Assembly: GCA_019638025.1 (NCBI GenBank)
Contig: JAHBUO010000012.1
Coordinates: forward strand, 1 to 51,662
Direction: 5' to 3'
Length of the DNA: 51,662 bases
Source of the DNA: Ignavibacteriaceae bacterium
GTDB lineage: Bacteria > Bacteroidota > Ignavibacteria > Ignavibacteriales > Ignavibacteriaceae
Part shown: positions 36,419 to 47,700 of the stretch, in pieces
How positions within the stretch are numbered: the first letter of the stretch is position 1
How the letters are laid out: every line of letters starts with the position of its first letter
The notes under the pieces: generated by a model
Told to the model about the DNA's origin: nothing
The model's input: the letters and a program-made list of their open reading frames with translations, nothing else
The model's database searches: none
Position numbers and translations under genes: made by a program

Positions 36419-37267
36419 TTAGAACGTATATCTAAAACTAACCGTTGGGATAAATTCTTCTCTTAACGAATAGTAGTTTTGATTGACTCTAACTGAAAGT
36501 TCCAGATTACTGTTATAATTTACTGCTGACCAAATTGCATCAAGCATACTTAAAAAATGATTGATGTACATTAATTTAACTGCGGTGGTGGCAACAGCAT
36601 AATAATCATTTGCTTTCCCCCTCATTTTTGAGTACTCAAGAAAAATTGCCGGTAGGACATGGTAGTCCGGTTCATTCGGATCAAATGCGTTCCATCCGGG
36701 AGAATATTGAGGATACTTACCAATCAATTCATAATATTGTTGATCACCATGTTTAGGTAATTTATGCGAAAACTTTTTTTCATAAAAATTAAGGCTATCC
36801 CAATTTACTCTTTCCCAAGGTGGTAAAGATGTATTTGGATTTATAGGAATTGTAGCATTCTCAAATCGATTTAACCACTCAGCATATTTTACAACACTCC
36901 AATTCCCATCCGCAAAATTTTCAAATGTAGAAGTTTGATCATCACCTTTTTTATCATAACTAAGTGCTGTAGCAACAATTGCAACTTCAATACCCAGAAA
37001 TAATGCTGCTTTCAGATACTCCCCGGAATACAACTCACCTGCCCCGGGTACAAGCAAAGAGAACAACCCGCTAAGCATTGGATTTTTTTTAGGTTTTGAC
37101 AAATCTAATGTCTTTGCAGTTGCACTGTTAAAAGTTGAAGTTAATACTTTTGAATCGTGTTTCAGATTACCTACAAGAACTTCAGAATGAGTATTTACAA
37201 TTTGACCATGATTAATAGATGAGTTTAATAGAATTGCTAATAATATGTAAAAATATCTTTGTATCAT
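36419..37267 (-). CDS. Secreted/membrane hypothetical protein, DUF5683-like
   Basis: 282 aa with an N-terminal signal peptide (about 4-18, ending NHGQ). The core NPMLSGLFSLLVPGAGELYSG then YLKAALFLGIEVAIVATALSY (about 62-104) is the pattern of DUF5683, a family common in Bacteroidota-type genomes: P-G-x-G-x-x-Y followed by two hydrophobic segments. The C-terminus (VSFRYTF) ends in alternating residues and a terminal Phe, like outer-membrane proteins. It is 15 bp downstream of the peptidase/barrel gene and likely cotranscribed. Function unknown. Confidence 0.72.
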   Translation of the reverse strand: MIQRYFYILLAILLNSSINHGQIVNTHSEVLVGNLKHDSKVLTSTFNSATAKTLDLSKPKKNPMLSGLFSLLVPGAGELYSGEYLKAALFLGIEVAIVATALSYDKKGDDQTSTFENFADGNWSVVKYAEWLNRFENATIPINPNTSLPPWERVNWDSLNFYEKKFSHKLPKHGDQQYYELIGKYPQYSPGWNAFDPNEPDYHVLPAIFLEYSKMRGKANDYYAVATTAVKLMYINHFLSMLDAIWSAVNYNSNLELSVRVNQNYYSLREEFIPTVSFRYTF

Positions 37268-37282
37268 TTTTGCACTTAATTG

Positions 37283-40200
37283 TTAAAAATCAAAACCGAA
37301 AAGAACACCACCGTAGAAACGCCATTCTTTTCCATAAACTACTTTTTGCTTTTCACGTGTAAAACGCTCGATTTCATCAAAACCATAAGATGCATTAAAA
37401 AATACACTTGTGGGGAAAAGATAGAATGAGTTTAATCCAATTCTTAATTCAGCACCTGCCCCTTTTTTAAACTGGTTAATGCTCGGTATTGAATTTCCAT
37501 TCCAAGCATTACCAATATCTCCGAAAACAGAAAAGAAAACTTTATCTAAATATAGATGTCCGATTTTGGTATCGATGTTTTTAAAGAGTGGGAATCTATA
37601 GGTTAAATTGTACCAGAACAGTTTGTTACCGCTCAATGCATAAAAAGGATAAGCTTTAAGTCCAATCAATCCACCAAGATAAAAATCAAAGAAATCAGGA
37701 ACTGTCTCTCCAAAAATATTTCCGACTCTTAATCTATTTGTAATTGAATGGTTGCCAAAAAATCTAAACGCTTGCTGAATATTTAATTCTACTTTATGGA
37801 AATTGAAATCTTTATAAAGTGGCTCAAGCATCCCGTTTACAACTTCATATTCTCCGTCCGGGTTAAATTTATTCATCTCATAATTATATTTTAATTCGAG
37901 CTGAAGTGGAATTGGATTTATATCAGCATCGATATACGGAGTTGAACTTTGGAAAGTATAAGTGGCTTGGATATTACTTCCCAATAAGTATGTATCATCC
38001 GATGTTGGATATAGTGCCCCATTAGTTCCCGGAATAATAAAGCTCCCAAGCGTTGCAGTATATTTACTGAAAATATATCTAAGCTCAAGATTACTCCCCT
38101 TTGCAAACAATCTATGCTTTGCAGCTAAATTAACTTCAAAAAGACTATAAGTAACATCGGTTTTTAATGACGGATATTCGTCGAAAGTTATATCAACATT
38201 TGCCTTTCTAGAAATGTTATATAATTCGAGAGCTAATTCGGGTTTCAAGCCTATTTGATAAAATAGAGGTAACTTATTTTTATACTCGAACATCAAGAAT
38301 AAATCACGTTCAAACCTGGTATTTAATGACCCACCTGCAAACAATGAATATTTATTCAGCATATCACTTGAAGCGACATAAACTCCTGGTTTAATTTTCT
38401 CCGTAAACTTATTGGATGTGTTATAGTTATCAAATCGTATGAATGGGAAAAAACTAAGTTTAGTAAATGCACCGGAATACTTTTCAGTTTTAACATCAGG
38501 AAGATTATAATCATTAAATATTCTTAATCTTTCACTATCGAAATTGTGAAAGTCATTGTTAAGCGAAGTAAATTCTCCCAAAGGTGGATTCAATTTTCTT
38601 AAATAAGAATCATTCTCTGCAATTTTGTTTTGTGAATAATCAGTTAATCGATAAATCTTATATCCTGTTGATGTATATCCTGCATAAACAAGATTATTAT
38701 TAAATTTGTGTGGCATGAAGGCACCACCTGTAACATTTGTTAACTGTGTTTCATCACCTGTAGCCAAATCTCTTTTATATATATTATAGATTCCGGTTTT
38801 ATCAGAAGAATATGTTAGAAAATTATTTGAATCGATTATCGGATTTCGCTCATCATCAGAAGTTTGCAACAGGAATTTAAAATCCGAGCCATCTACATTA
38901 ATTATCGCAATATCACGATTATGGTGATAAGAGAAATCAAATACAATTTTAGCATCATCCGGAGTGAATTTGGGATTGTAAACTTGTTCGCCATTAACAA
39001 ACGCTGTTAATCGTTGGAAGTTCTTACCATCTTTATCTACTAATCCTAAATTTGTTGTCCCATCCTTTTGAAATAAGAAAACAATTTTTTCCCCATCGTT
39101 CGAAAGTGAGGGTTGGTCGGCTCTCAAATTATGAGTTAGACGAGTTTCTTTTTCTTTTTCAATATCATAAACATAAATATCATGAACATTGTACCAATTT
39201 GGATTATCATCTGATAGTTTTGAATAAATAACTTTTCTATCATCATCAAACAAACTAAATGTCGATCTAATTCCCACCTTTATCAACTTATCTTCTTTAG
39301 TCTCTAGGTTATATCGATATAATCCGGATGGAGAAAAATAATCACTCTTTTTATTCGAGATATAAAAAATTGCTTTTTCATCTTTTGAAAGTTGTGGGTA
39401 AAAATTTCCGAATCCTTCAGCGAGAATCTTCTCCCCTTCAATTTTATTTTGAATAACTTTTTCAATACGATTTTTATAATCGATTTCTAAAAATTCTTTC
39501 CACTCTTGATATAATTGTTTTCCGGTAATTCCCAAAACATCATAAATTGCTGCATCAATAGTAAAATTAGAAATTTTCCCTAATGCTTTAGTAATTAATC
39601 TTAGTTTATCTTCACCATATTTTTGAGCGATATAAGTCGTAAGTGCAAATCCAAGATTGTAAACCGATTCGTTGCCTAACGAAGTTTTATCGAAGACACC
39701 CATCTGATTCCATGATAACAAATTTCCATCCAAAATATATGAGCGTAGAATCATATCTCGATGTGAATCCCAATTATCATAATCAAATTCTTTTCGCATA
39801 TATTGCGCAGTTCCTTCAGCGAACCAAGCAGGCATATTTAGTGATGCAACCGGATATGATACAATTGCATTTGGAAAACCGTAAAGAATATCGGGGCGTC
39901 TTTCATCTTCATAATTCAACCATTGAAGATAAAGAGCAGGAATTCTTCTTCCTGTTTTCAAAGAAGCTTGAATTTGAACCATGTGAGTAAATTCATGCGA
40001 GATTACATTTCTTAACCAATTGTGGGTTCCACGCAAATCAAAATCGAGTGCGCTCGTCCATATTTCAATTTTATTGTCAAAAAAATATGTTGCCCCGTTT
40101 GAATAATCATCGATATCCTTAATTACATAATGAACTCTTTCAGGCTCGTACTCATACAAAGAAGTAACCGGTTCCCAAATTTCATCAGCAATTAAAGCTA

Positions 40201-40363
40201 CAACTTTTGCAGTTCTTTCAGTACCATCATGAAAGTGAACATCGATATACTTACCTTTAATAGTTTTCCATTCAAGCTCAGGATGATATTGATCAAATTG
40301 TGCATGAGAAACAATCGAACAAATAAATATTAATAAGACTACTTTGGTTGAGTTATACTTCAT
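37283..40363 (-). CDS. Peptidase (HExxH) + TolB-like propeller + D15-like barrel outer-membrane protein
   Basis: 1026 aa with a signal peptide (KVVLLIFICSIVSHAQ). The N-terminal domain (about 30-290) has HEFTH (H123, E124, H127) and a likely third zinc ligand E183 in AWFAEGTAQYM, the gluzincin pattern seen in peptidase MA/M1-like families. Residues about 310-600 contain WD40/TolB-like repeats (for example DQPSLSNDGEKIVFLF, YNPKFTPDDAKIVFDF). The C-terminal ~350 residues alternate polar and nonpolar and contain GLKAYPFYALSGNKLFWY and a terminal Phe, as in D15/BamA barrels. It lies 36 bp after the M6-like gene next to porU/porV. The combination suggests a surface or outer-membrane protease; substrate unknown. 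Confidence 0.85.
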   Translation of the reverse strand: MKYNSTKVVLLIFICSIVSHAQFDQYHPELEWKTIKGKYIDVHFHDGTERTAKVVALIADEIWEPVTSLYEYEPERVHYVIKDIDDYSNGATYFFDNKIEIWTSALDFDLRGTHNWLRNVISHEFTHMVQIQASLKTGRRIPALYLQWLNYEDERRPDILYGFPNAIVSYPVASLNMPAWFAEGTAQYMRKEFDYDNWDSHRDMILRSYILDGNLLSWNQMGVFDKTSLGNESVYNLGFALTTYIAQKYGEDKLRLITKALGKISNFTIDAAIYDVLGITGKQLYQEWKEFLEIDYKNRIEKVIQNKIEGEKILAEGFGNFYPQLSKDEKAIFYISNKKSDYFSPSGLYRYNLETKEDKLIKVGIRSTFSLFDDDRKVIYSKLSDDNPNWYNVHDIYVYDIEKEKETRLTHNLRADQPSLSNDGEKIVFLFQKDGTTNLGLVDKDGKNFQRLTAFVNGEQVYNPKFTPDDAKIVFDFSYHHNRDIAIINVDGSDFKFLLQTSDDERNPIIDSNNFLTYSSDKTGIYNIYKRDLATGDETQLTNVTGGAFMPHKFNNNLVYAGYTSTGYKIYRLTDYSQNKIAENDSYLRKLNPPLGEFTSLNNDFHNFDSERLRIFNDYNLPDVKTEKYSGAFTKLSFFPFIRFDNYNTSNKFTEKIKPGVYVASSDMLNKYSLFAGGSLNTRFERDLFLMFEYKNKLPLFYQIGLKPELALELYNISRKANVDITFDEYPSLKTDVTYSLFEVNLAAKHRLFAKGSNLELRYIFSKYTATLGSFIIPGTNGALYPTSDDTYLLGSNIQATYTFQSSTPYIDADINPIPLQLELKYNYEMNKFNPDGEYEVVNGMLEPLYKDFNFHKVELNIQQAFRFFGNHSITNRLRVGNIFGETVPDFFDFYLGGLIGLKAYPFYALSGNKLFWYNLTYRFPLFKNIDTKIGHLYLDKVFFSVFGDIGNAWNGNSIPSINQFKKGAGAELRIGLNSFYLFPTSVFFNASYGFDEIERFTREKQKVVYGKEWRFYGGVLFGFDF

Positions 40364-40399
40364 AGATTGAACTTGCGAAGAGTAAATATTGATTAATTA

Positions 40400-43300
40400 T
40401 CACTTAACAACTGCGATTTTAATTATGGCGGATTCTTTTTTGCCGCTGTTGGATTGTGCCTCTATTCTGGCAAGATAAACACCACTTTGAATATTTTTTA
40501 CATTCCACGAAATTTCATTATCAAACCCGCCTCTTCCACTACCACTTAGTTCATCAACTAAATCACCGGAAATGTCAAAAATTTTAATGTTAATTTTAGA
40601 GTCTTCAGAGATGAAATATCTAATAAATGTTTCTGATTCATAAACCGGATTCGGGTAATTATATGCTTTGTTTTTGGGAAAGAAAGAGTTTATCGAACTG
40701 GCAACTGAAGCAGAGGCAACAAAATTCGTATTCTGATTACATCCTGAATTTCCATTCCAATAGAAACTCCCTTTTGAATCACTTATTATCCAAGAGGAAA
40801 GATTTCCGCTTTGTGAAAAATTAGCAAAAGCACTTTTGTTTTCATGTTCAAAGAAATTTCCGGTATGAAAAGTTGAAACATCGATTGCTATCGGAAAACC
40901 TTCTGTAATTTTACCTGATGTCCCATCAATTGAATATAAATTACCGTTATCAGCTTGAGCAACAACTTCTGCGTTGGAATTACCGGAAAAGTCAGCTATC
41001 CTAATTGGATTAAGAAATTTACTCGCATCACTAAGTTTAAATGGAAAATTATCAGCAATCACACCATTAATATTCATTGCAATCAAATTGTTATTTGCAG
41101 TAAATACTATATAATTATTGCCATCATTTTTTAAATCTCCGATTCCAAAGGAATTAACACTTCCCCATTTGGAATCGATTATAGTTTCCAATTTCCCATT
41201 CACATAAATATTAAATCTATTTTTATCCAGAAGAAGTATAATCACATCCTCTCCGGAATTATTTTTTGTTGAAGAAAACTGAATCACTTCACCAACACCA
41301 TTGAAAGAATTCCCCGTGTTGTCATAATATTCATACGTAGAATTTTCACTGTTTGGAAGCACTCTTTGTGCAATTACTCCAAAATTATTTCCGCTCAGAG
41401 AAACTGATTTTATAGGTTGACTTGATAATGATTGACTATTCAACAGCCCATGAAAACTAGCTGAAACAGTATTCAAATCAATTTGTAACAATTTACCTGA
41501 TTCTGTCCCCAAGTAAATTTTTGCCTGTTCAGAGATATTTTTAATTATTGATGGTGCAGAAGAAAATACTTCACCGTAATCGTGAGTAAAAGTTGCGATT
41601 GTATCATTCATTAAAAAGTAGTTGACAATGCTCCCCTTTACACCAATAACAAATGTATTATTACCTTGATTGAATAATGAAAATTCTTTTTCCGAAAAGT
41701 TATTTAATGAAATGACTGACTTATCTTTAGAAGAAACCATCTTAACATTATCATTTTCACGATATGTATAATAATCAGTCTGGGCTTTTGTAAAAACTTT
41801 TAACTCTTTCAACTCTCCGGTTAGATTTGTTGAATAATTAAATAATGGTTTTACTGATAAATCTCCAAAACTTATTCGAAACGACATAACATTTGTAGAA
41901 TCAGAAAACTCACTAAAAGAGACTAAACTCTTCCCACCGGAATTTGATGATGTGTTTGGAGTAGATTTATCGTCAAAAACATTTTTATACAACTTTGCAT
42001 CATTTTTTTGAAACCAGAAATCTTCATAAGTCCCCTCACCTACAACAATATCACCAAAAATTGTTTGAAATTGTCTGCCGATATCTTGAATACCATCAGC
42101 TTCTTCAACATCAACACCTCTTAAATCTTTATTGGCGTTAATTTCATTTGAAGCCCATTTCTCTGAGATAATTTTTTCGTCGATGTGCCAAATTACGATT
42201 CCATTACCCGGAATAGCCCAATCAAATTCATCAACATCAATAACTACCCCACTAACAGAATCAACTGAAAAGCTATAGTATCCGGTTGTGTCTCTATCAA
42301 ATATTTTTTTTGAAATTGAACCATTATTCCAAACCGTTAACTCGGAACCATTTGACTTTGCGTCGCGTCTTCTATTTTCAAGCAAGAAATATTCTGACTC
42401 ATTAATTGGAACCTTAATAATAACTGTATCAAACGGTGAAGCAATCTCTTTTGTCTTTAGATTAAAAACCCCATCAACTTTATCAATAATAATAGGAGTT
42501 TCCCAACCTAAAACAATTTTTTCCCATGCTGATGGTTGGGGTGGGTATAAGCCATTATATGCAAAAATTGATTGTCCATCCATCAGACCAAATTTTCCGA
42601 TTGCACTCAATCCGGTTTTTGTATCAAATAAATCAGGTAAACCTAAAAAACTTGCGATACTTGATACCAACAATCCATTGAAAGTCAACTGAACCAAATA
42701 CTTGCCTGAAAAAGTTTCGAGCTCACGATTTTGAGTTTGAGGAAGTATGATTGAGTTTGTAATTTTTGTATTACCAACATTGAACCCGTCAAAAGAGGCA
42801 CCTAAGTAATTTCTTAATGAATTTAATCCAAGATATACCGATGGAAGATCTCTTTCATTTCCGATACTACCGGGCATTATAACATCTCTTCCCACTCCGG
42901 CATGGAAAATTGTGAACAAATTAAACTTATTAAAATCAAAATTTGGGAATTGAGTTACGGCTAATGTCCAAGCTTCTGAAATTAGTTCAGTCATAGCCGA
43001 AAAATCAGATGATTGGATTGGTGGAGAATAACTTTTCATATTCTTTGAAACTTTGATAACTGTCGGTAAAACTTCATATTCAACAGTCAACTTTCCATTA
43101 GAAACTTTTGAGTAATAATTTTTAGCAAATTGAAGATGTGCTTCAAAATATTCTTTATTGTGCGGAAGTGGGTCTAAAATTGTTTGTCCATAATCTTCTG
43201 TATAAATAGAATCAAAAATTCCATTGCCTATTGTTGTTGCATCTTTTGAATACTGAAACTCAACCATAATAGCCAGTATTTTGACTGTATCTAAGTTGCT

Positions 43301-43417
43301 AATCGCATCATAGCCGAATTTTTCAATATTCGGTTGAGTATTTTTGAAAAATGTTTGGGCAGATAAACTGCCCAAGTATATACTAAAAATTACAACTAAT
43401 AAAAATTTCTTAGACAT
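40400..43417 (-). CDS. M6-family-like secreted protein lacking the zinc-binding HExxH, with T9SS sorting domain
   Basis: 1005 aa from the ATG at 43415-43417, which gives the signal peptide KKFLLVVIFSIYLGSLSAQ and lies 4 bp after the porV stop; the frame is open 20 codons further upstream, into porV. The N-terminal ~350 residues follow M6 (immune inhibitor A-like) peptidases, including FLGLPDLFDTKTG and WEKIVLGW. Where HExxH should precede LGLPDL, the sequence is S252-S-I-A-S256, so both His and the Glu are absent. A beta-propeller-like middle part (about 560-900) follows. The end (YNYPNPVYESETFIRYFI ... GVYLARIEA) is a type A T9SS C-terminal domain. It is probably a secreted, inactive homologue. 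Confidence 0.88.
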   Translation of the reverse strand: MSKKFLLVVIFSIYLGSLSAQTFFKNTQPNIEKFGYDAISNLDTVKILAIMVEFQYSKDATTIGNGIFDSIYTEDYGQTILDPLPHNKEYFEAHLQFAKNYYSKVSNGKLTVEYEVLPTVIKVSKNMKSYSPPIQSSDFSAMTELISEAWTLAVTQFPNFDFNKFNLFTIFHAGVGRDVIMPGSIGNERDLPSVYLGLNSLRNYLGASFDGFNVGNTKITNSIILPQTQNRELETFSGKYLVQLTFNGLLVSSIASFLGLPDLFDTKTGLSAIGKFGLMDGQSIFAYNGLYPPQPSAWEKIVLGWETPIIIDKVDGVFNLKTKEIASPFDTVIIKVPINESEYFLLENRRRDAKSNGSELTVWNNGSISKKIFDRDTTGYYSFSVDSVSGVVIDVDEFDWAIPGNGIVIWHIDEKIISEKWASNEINANKDLRGVDVEEADGIQDIGRQFQTIFGDIVVGEGTYEDFWFQKNDAKLYKNVFDDKSTPNTSSNSGGKSLVSFSEFSDSTNVMSFRISFGDLSVKPLFNYSTNLTGELKELKVFTKAQTDYYTYRENDNVKMVSSKDKSVISLNNFSEKEFSLFNQGNNTFVIGVKGSIVNYFLMNDTIATFTHDYGEVFSSAPSIIKNISEQAKIYLGTESGKLLQIDLNTVSASFHGLLNSQSLSSQPIKSVSLSGNNFGVIAQRVLPNSENSTYEYYDNTGNSFNGVGEVIQFSSTKNNSGEDVIILLLDKNRFNIYVNGKLETIIDSKWGSVNSFGIGDLKNDGNNYIVFTANNNLIAMNINGVIADNFPFKLSDASKFLNPIRIADFSGNSNAEVVAQADNGNLYSIDGTSGKITEGFPIAIDVSTFHTGNFFEHENKSAFANFSQSGNLSSWIISDSKGSFYWNGNSGCNQNTNFVASASVASSINSFFPKNKAYNYPNPVYESETFIRYFISEDSKINIKIFDISGDLVDELSGSGRGGFDNEISWNVKNIQSGVYLARIEAQSNSGKKESAIIKIAVVK

Positions 43418-43421
43418 TAGA

Positions 43422-44582
43422 TTAGAGTCCTCTTGGTAGACCAACAGTGCTCTCTGCAGTTGCTCCCCACCCAACAAGAAGTGTAAATCTTAAAGTGTCG
43501 GATAAAGGATGATTTTCCCCACCTTTAAATACAGAGGTTGAGATGTAACTAAAATCAAATCCATATATATCGTATCTAATTCCGGCACCCAAAGTCATAA
43601 ATTTTCGATTTCCGTATGAAGGATCTTCGTAGAAGATACCCGAACGTAAACCAAACGCAAACTCACCCGGAATATTGTACCAATATTCCAATCCCGCAGA
43701 TGTCACAATGTCTCTAATTTCTTCTTTAAATGGTTTGCTTGTCCATGAAGTGAAAAGAGCTTTATAAAATTGATCACTTTGACCGGTTGTATCTTTATTG
43801 ACTAAAAGTTTACTAAAATCTAAAGTCATAGTTAATGAATTATATTCATCGTTAAAAATTCTGTAAGCAAAACCTAATCTAAAATTAGTGGGAATCGGGT
43901 CAGCCTGTGCTTGATCGATATAGAAAATTTTTGGACCAAGATTACTTAAATTCATTCCTATACTTAACTGATTACCAATATTTTCATCAAGAAAAGGAAT
44001 TACTAGACTTGATGGTCTCCACATAGCTCCAATATCAAAACTGACAGTAGTTGCAACTCCGGAGCCTTGCTCTTCAGCAGTTGGTTTATCAGAAAGATTA
44101 CTGTGGATTATTCTGAAATTGAATCCTAATCCCCAGTCAACTGATATTTTTGTAGCATATCCAATAGTGAGAGCTGCGTCAAATGATCTAAAAGTTCCGA
44201 TTGGATCAGGAGAATCGGGACCGGTTCTAACAAACTCTCCATAATTCATATAAGTAATACTTGAGGTAACAGAACCATTTAGTTCTTCAAAATATTGTCT
44301 GTAGGTTAAATAATCATAAAATAAATCAAGTTTGAATTGTGGTAACCAATTACTATGTGTTACACTAAATTCAGTTCCGGTTAAAAATGCAATACCGGCG
44401 GGATTCCAGAAAATAGCAGCAGCATTATCAGCTAATCCGGTACCGGATTCACCCATTCCACCACCACGTGAATCGGGAGCTAATAATAAAAATGGTACAG
44501 CAGCTTCGCCTTGTCCATAAACTGATTTACCCATCATTAAAAAAACAAAACTTAACACAAAGAAGCTTTTAATAAACTTCAT
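43422..44582 (-). CDS. porV: Type IX secretion system outer-membrane protein PorV-like
   Basis: 386 aa from the ATG at 44580-44582. This start is preferred over the one at 44600 because a strong Shine-Dalgarno (GGAGGT, 44589-44594) sits 6 bases before it and the product then begins MKFIKSFFVLSFVFLMMG, a signal peptide. The body is a PorV/PorQ-family barrel: AVPFLLLAPDSRGGGMGESG then NAAAIFWNPAGIA at the mature N-terminus. PorV ferries CTD proteins at the outer membrane to the PorU sortase. Adjacent porU supports this. The name could also cover a PorQ-like paralogue. Confidence 0.88.
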   Translation of the reverse strand: MKFIKSFFVLSFVFLMMGKSVYGQGEAAVPFLLLAPDSRGGGMGESGTGLADNAAAIFWNPAGIAFLTGTEFSVTHSNWLPQFKLDLFYDYLTYRQYFEELNGSVTSSITYMNYGEFVRTGPDSPDPIGTFRSFDAALTIGYATKISVDWGLGFNFRIIHSNLSDKPTAEEQGSGVATTVSFDIGAMWRPSSLVIPFLDENIGNQLSIGMNLSNLGPKIFYIDQAQADPIPTNFRLGFAYRIFNDEYNSLTMTLDFSKLLVNKDTTGQSDQFYKALFTSWTSKPFKEEIRDIVTSAGLEYWYNIPGEFAFGLRSGIFYEDPSYGNRKFMTLGAGIRYDIYGFDFSYISTSVFKGGENHPLSDTLRFTLLVGWGATAESTVGLPRGL

Positions 44583-44717
44583 GAACGAACCTCCAAACAA
44601 TGAATTTATTTAATCTATGATTTTTTGGGAATGAAAATCTTATTTTCAATTACAATTATGAAATATAGAAAAAAATTTTCACTTATCTCAACAATTGAAC
44701 TCCCTGTATTTTATTAA
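44583..44717 (-). promoter_or_regulatory. porV leader with strong Shine-Dalgarno
   Basis: The gap between porU and porV holds GGAGGT (44589-44594, minus strand) 6 bases from the porV ATG. Farther up TTGAGA, 18 bases, TATATT is a weak sigma-70-like pair. The clear Shine-Dalgarno is notable for an FCB-group genome, where they are usually weak or absent in Bacteroidota. No hairpin terminator of porU is apparent. Confidence 0.5.
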
Positions 44718-47700
44718 CTATCTAATAACTGCTAATTTCCCTAAAACTGATTTTGTCAAATCCCCATTTATGGATTTAACCCTCACCTTATAAAGATAAG
44801 TTCCATTCGCAACTTTATCACCATCACGATCTCTACCATCCCAATCAATTTTTACAAATCGTTCATTTATAGAATTTCTTTCGATTTGCTGAATCATTCT
44901 TCCGGCAATCGTATAAATACTAATTCTTACATCAACTGGTTGATTTATACTATGTTGAAAAGTAAAAACGGTTGCATCGGTAAATGGATTTGGATAATTA
45001 TATACTTCTTCAATTTCTAATCCTTCACCATCAACTACTTTGAAGAATGTAAACTCTGAGGAAGGATTATTAAAAACATCCCACGCTTTAACTTGAATTT
45101 TATAATCTCCTTTTTCTAAGCCGGGGAACTTATAATTTATTAATCCAGACTTTCCACCGGCATCCAAATCACCGGTAAAGTAATTAGAAAAATCTATCGG
45201 ATTATTTTCATCTTCATTTAAAATTCCTGTTAATTTATGCCCCAATCCGGTTCCGGTTGTATTAAGACCGGTTTCATCTGACAATTTTATCAACAGATTT
45301 GAGTTTGGTTTTATAATTGAAGCGTTTGCATAATCAAGGTCATCAAAAAATATCTCAATTACAGGACCTTTACTGTCATTAGTTGAAGTTGTATCGGTTC
45401 CACCTACAACAATTTTATTTGTGAATCCGATTCCATCAACCTCAGAATTGTAAAAATAAAATACGACTTTTCCGTTTTTATTTTCATAGGAAATATCTTT
45501 TGGGACCACAAACTCAGTGGAGAACTTACCATTTACAACTGATACTCTCCCTTTAAAAATTATTCCACCTTGTTCAGTCATATAATAATTACCAAACTCA
45601 GGCAGAGGAACGCTCCTTTCTGAATCGAAGACAGTTAAAACACCTTCACCATTAAAGGAATTCCAATTCGAATTATCTGATTGTTTAACATTCCCTTTAA
45701 TTTGTACTCTCCCTAAAGCTTTTAATTGAATGTCAACATTTGTTTCATTTCCATTAATGGAATCAATAGATGAAAAATATTGAGGCATCTGTAATCTTAA
45801 TGCCGGGTCTGCAAATAGATGAAATTTCTGATCGTTAGGTTGAGAGAAATTTTTCTTAGTGAAGAAATAAGCTTTCCCTAATCTAATTGGGAGGTTTAAA
45901 GTATCTCTTGTTGATTTTAACATCGAATTGAAAAAAGATTCATTCAGCCATTTATTGGGGTCTGAGTAGACAGGACGAGAAGATGTGAAAACACCAATTG
46001 CTCCCGATTTTTCTTTAATAACTAATTCCTCAGTTGCGCTTAGTGCTGTTGGTTTATCATAATAGCCAAAATCACATGTTGCAGCAGTTAAGAAGAAATA
46101 ATTTTTGTTCACAAATTGCGGTATCGAAACACTGCGTACAAAAACCTGTTCGTGAGTCCACAAATCTGGACTTCCATGTCCAATGAAATTGAGAATTAGT
46201 GTTCCCTCATTCACTGCATCAACAATAGCTCTATTTACCTCAGGCTTTCTTCTCCCAAGTCCGGTAATTACAGTAGGATATGCAGCAAGATAAATTTTCT
46301 TCAAGTCATAAGAGTTAGGAATTAGTCTCGATAAATCTTCAGATTGGCCGGTGTGTTTTGAGCCATCATCTTGCTTCGAAGTTTTTCCATCATCAGCAAC
46401 AAGTGTAATACGATTTCTCCAAGCACCACGATCTGCATTAGTTTCATAATCGATTATTTTATCAATTACAAGTTTAGCTTCAGAATTTGAATTAATGTTT
46501 AGTCTACCTATCGCAATATCTACGAAGCTATCTACTCCAACAATTCTTGCAAAAAAATCATCGGTACAGTATGAATCAATTTCATCAAAAGAATTTTCAG
46601 TTTGGTAAGGAATTACAAAATTTTTATTATGTCCTTCAATATTCTTATAATCATAATCGCCATCACCAAAAAGGAGAACATATTCAGGCTGAACCGTCCA
46701 ATTTTGGTAAGCATAAGAGATAAAATCTCTAATTGCACTAACATCCTTTGCTCCGCAAGAAAACTCATTGAAAATGTGATCGATATCTACCACAACCGTA
46801 GAAAGTGGAACAATATTTTCTGATTCTCTATATCTTTTCAGTCTTTCGGCTTGCTCTAAAAAATTCTTATGAGTTATAATAATATACTTTGCTCCATTAG
46901 CTATGCCTCTCAAATTTTGATTTGAGATTTCTACTCCATTTTTGGGAGTTAAATATTGTGCTGGAGTTATAGCTATATATTTAGATGGATTAGTTGAACT
47001 TTCACTTGCTTGAAACCAGAATTCTCCGCCTGTATGTTTAGTCGGATTTGAAATTTTTCTTACGTTTGAATAATCGGTAACATCAAAAACATGAATATCA
47101 CTATTTGAAAAATTATATAATCGATATTCATTAACAGAATTTTGTTGCTTTGAGAAAAATGTGATTGCATCATCAAAAACTTTAAGTTCTCTCTCAAAGT
47201 AAATTTCAAAAAAATCAAGGTAACCAAAAGATGAACTTGTAGTTGCTGTGTAGGAAAACTTCAAAAGACTCCTATCATTTGGAATATCTCCGTTAAATGT
47301 TACTGTTCCCGAATCAACCACCCCGTAGGAGTATTCATAAGAACCATAACCACTGATATTTTTATTAATTATCGCCACACCATTTTCTTCTACTCTGAAA
47401 GGAACTGATGATGTAGAATTATTTACAAATCGATATCTGTAACGCTTTGGTTGACTATTAATAATTCCATCTACTTTACTAGTATAGGTTCTTGTTTTCA
47501 TTCCTTCCGAGAATTCATCACCCACGAAAAATCTACCGCTTTTTCCGATATTGATTTTGTCCTCATCCCAAAATTGAAAGGCGGCAGTTGAAGTTACTGC
47601 CTGAGCACTTGGGTCATTCAATCCTATTTTATTCTGAATTCTCTTACCATCACCCCCACCGGAAGTAATCCAGTAATAATTAACAGCTGAATAAGGATTA

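Noticed and set aside
42288..42692. 134-aa plus-strand open frame
   Set aside because: Antisense shadow of the M6-like gene.
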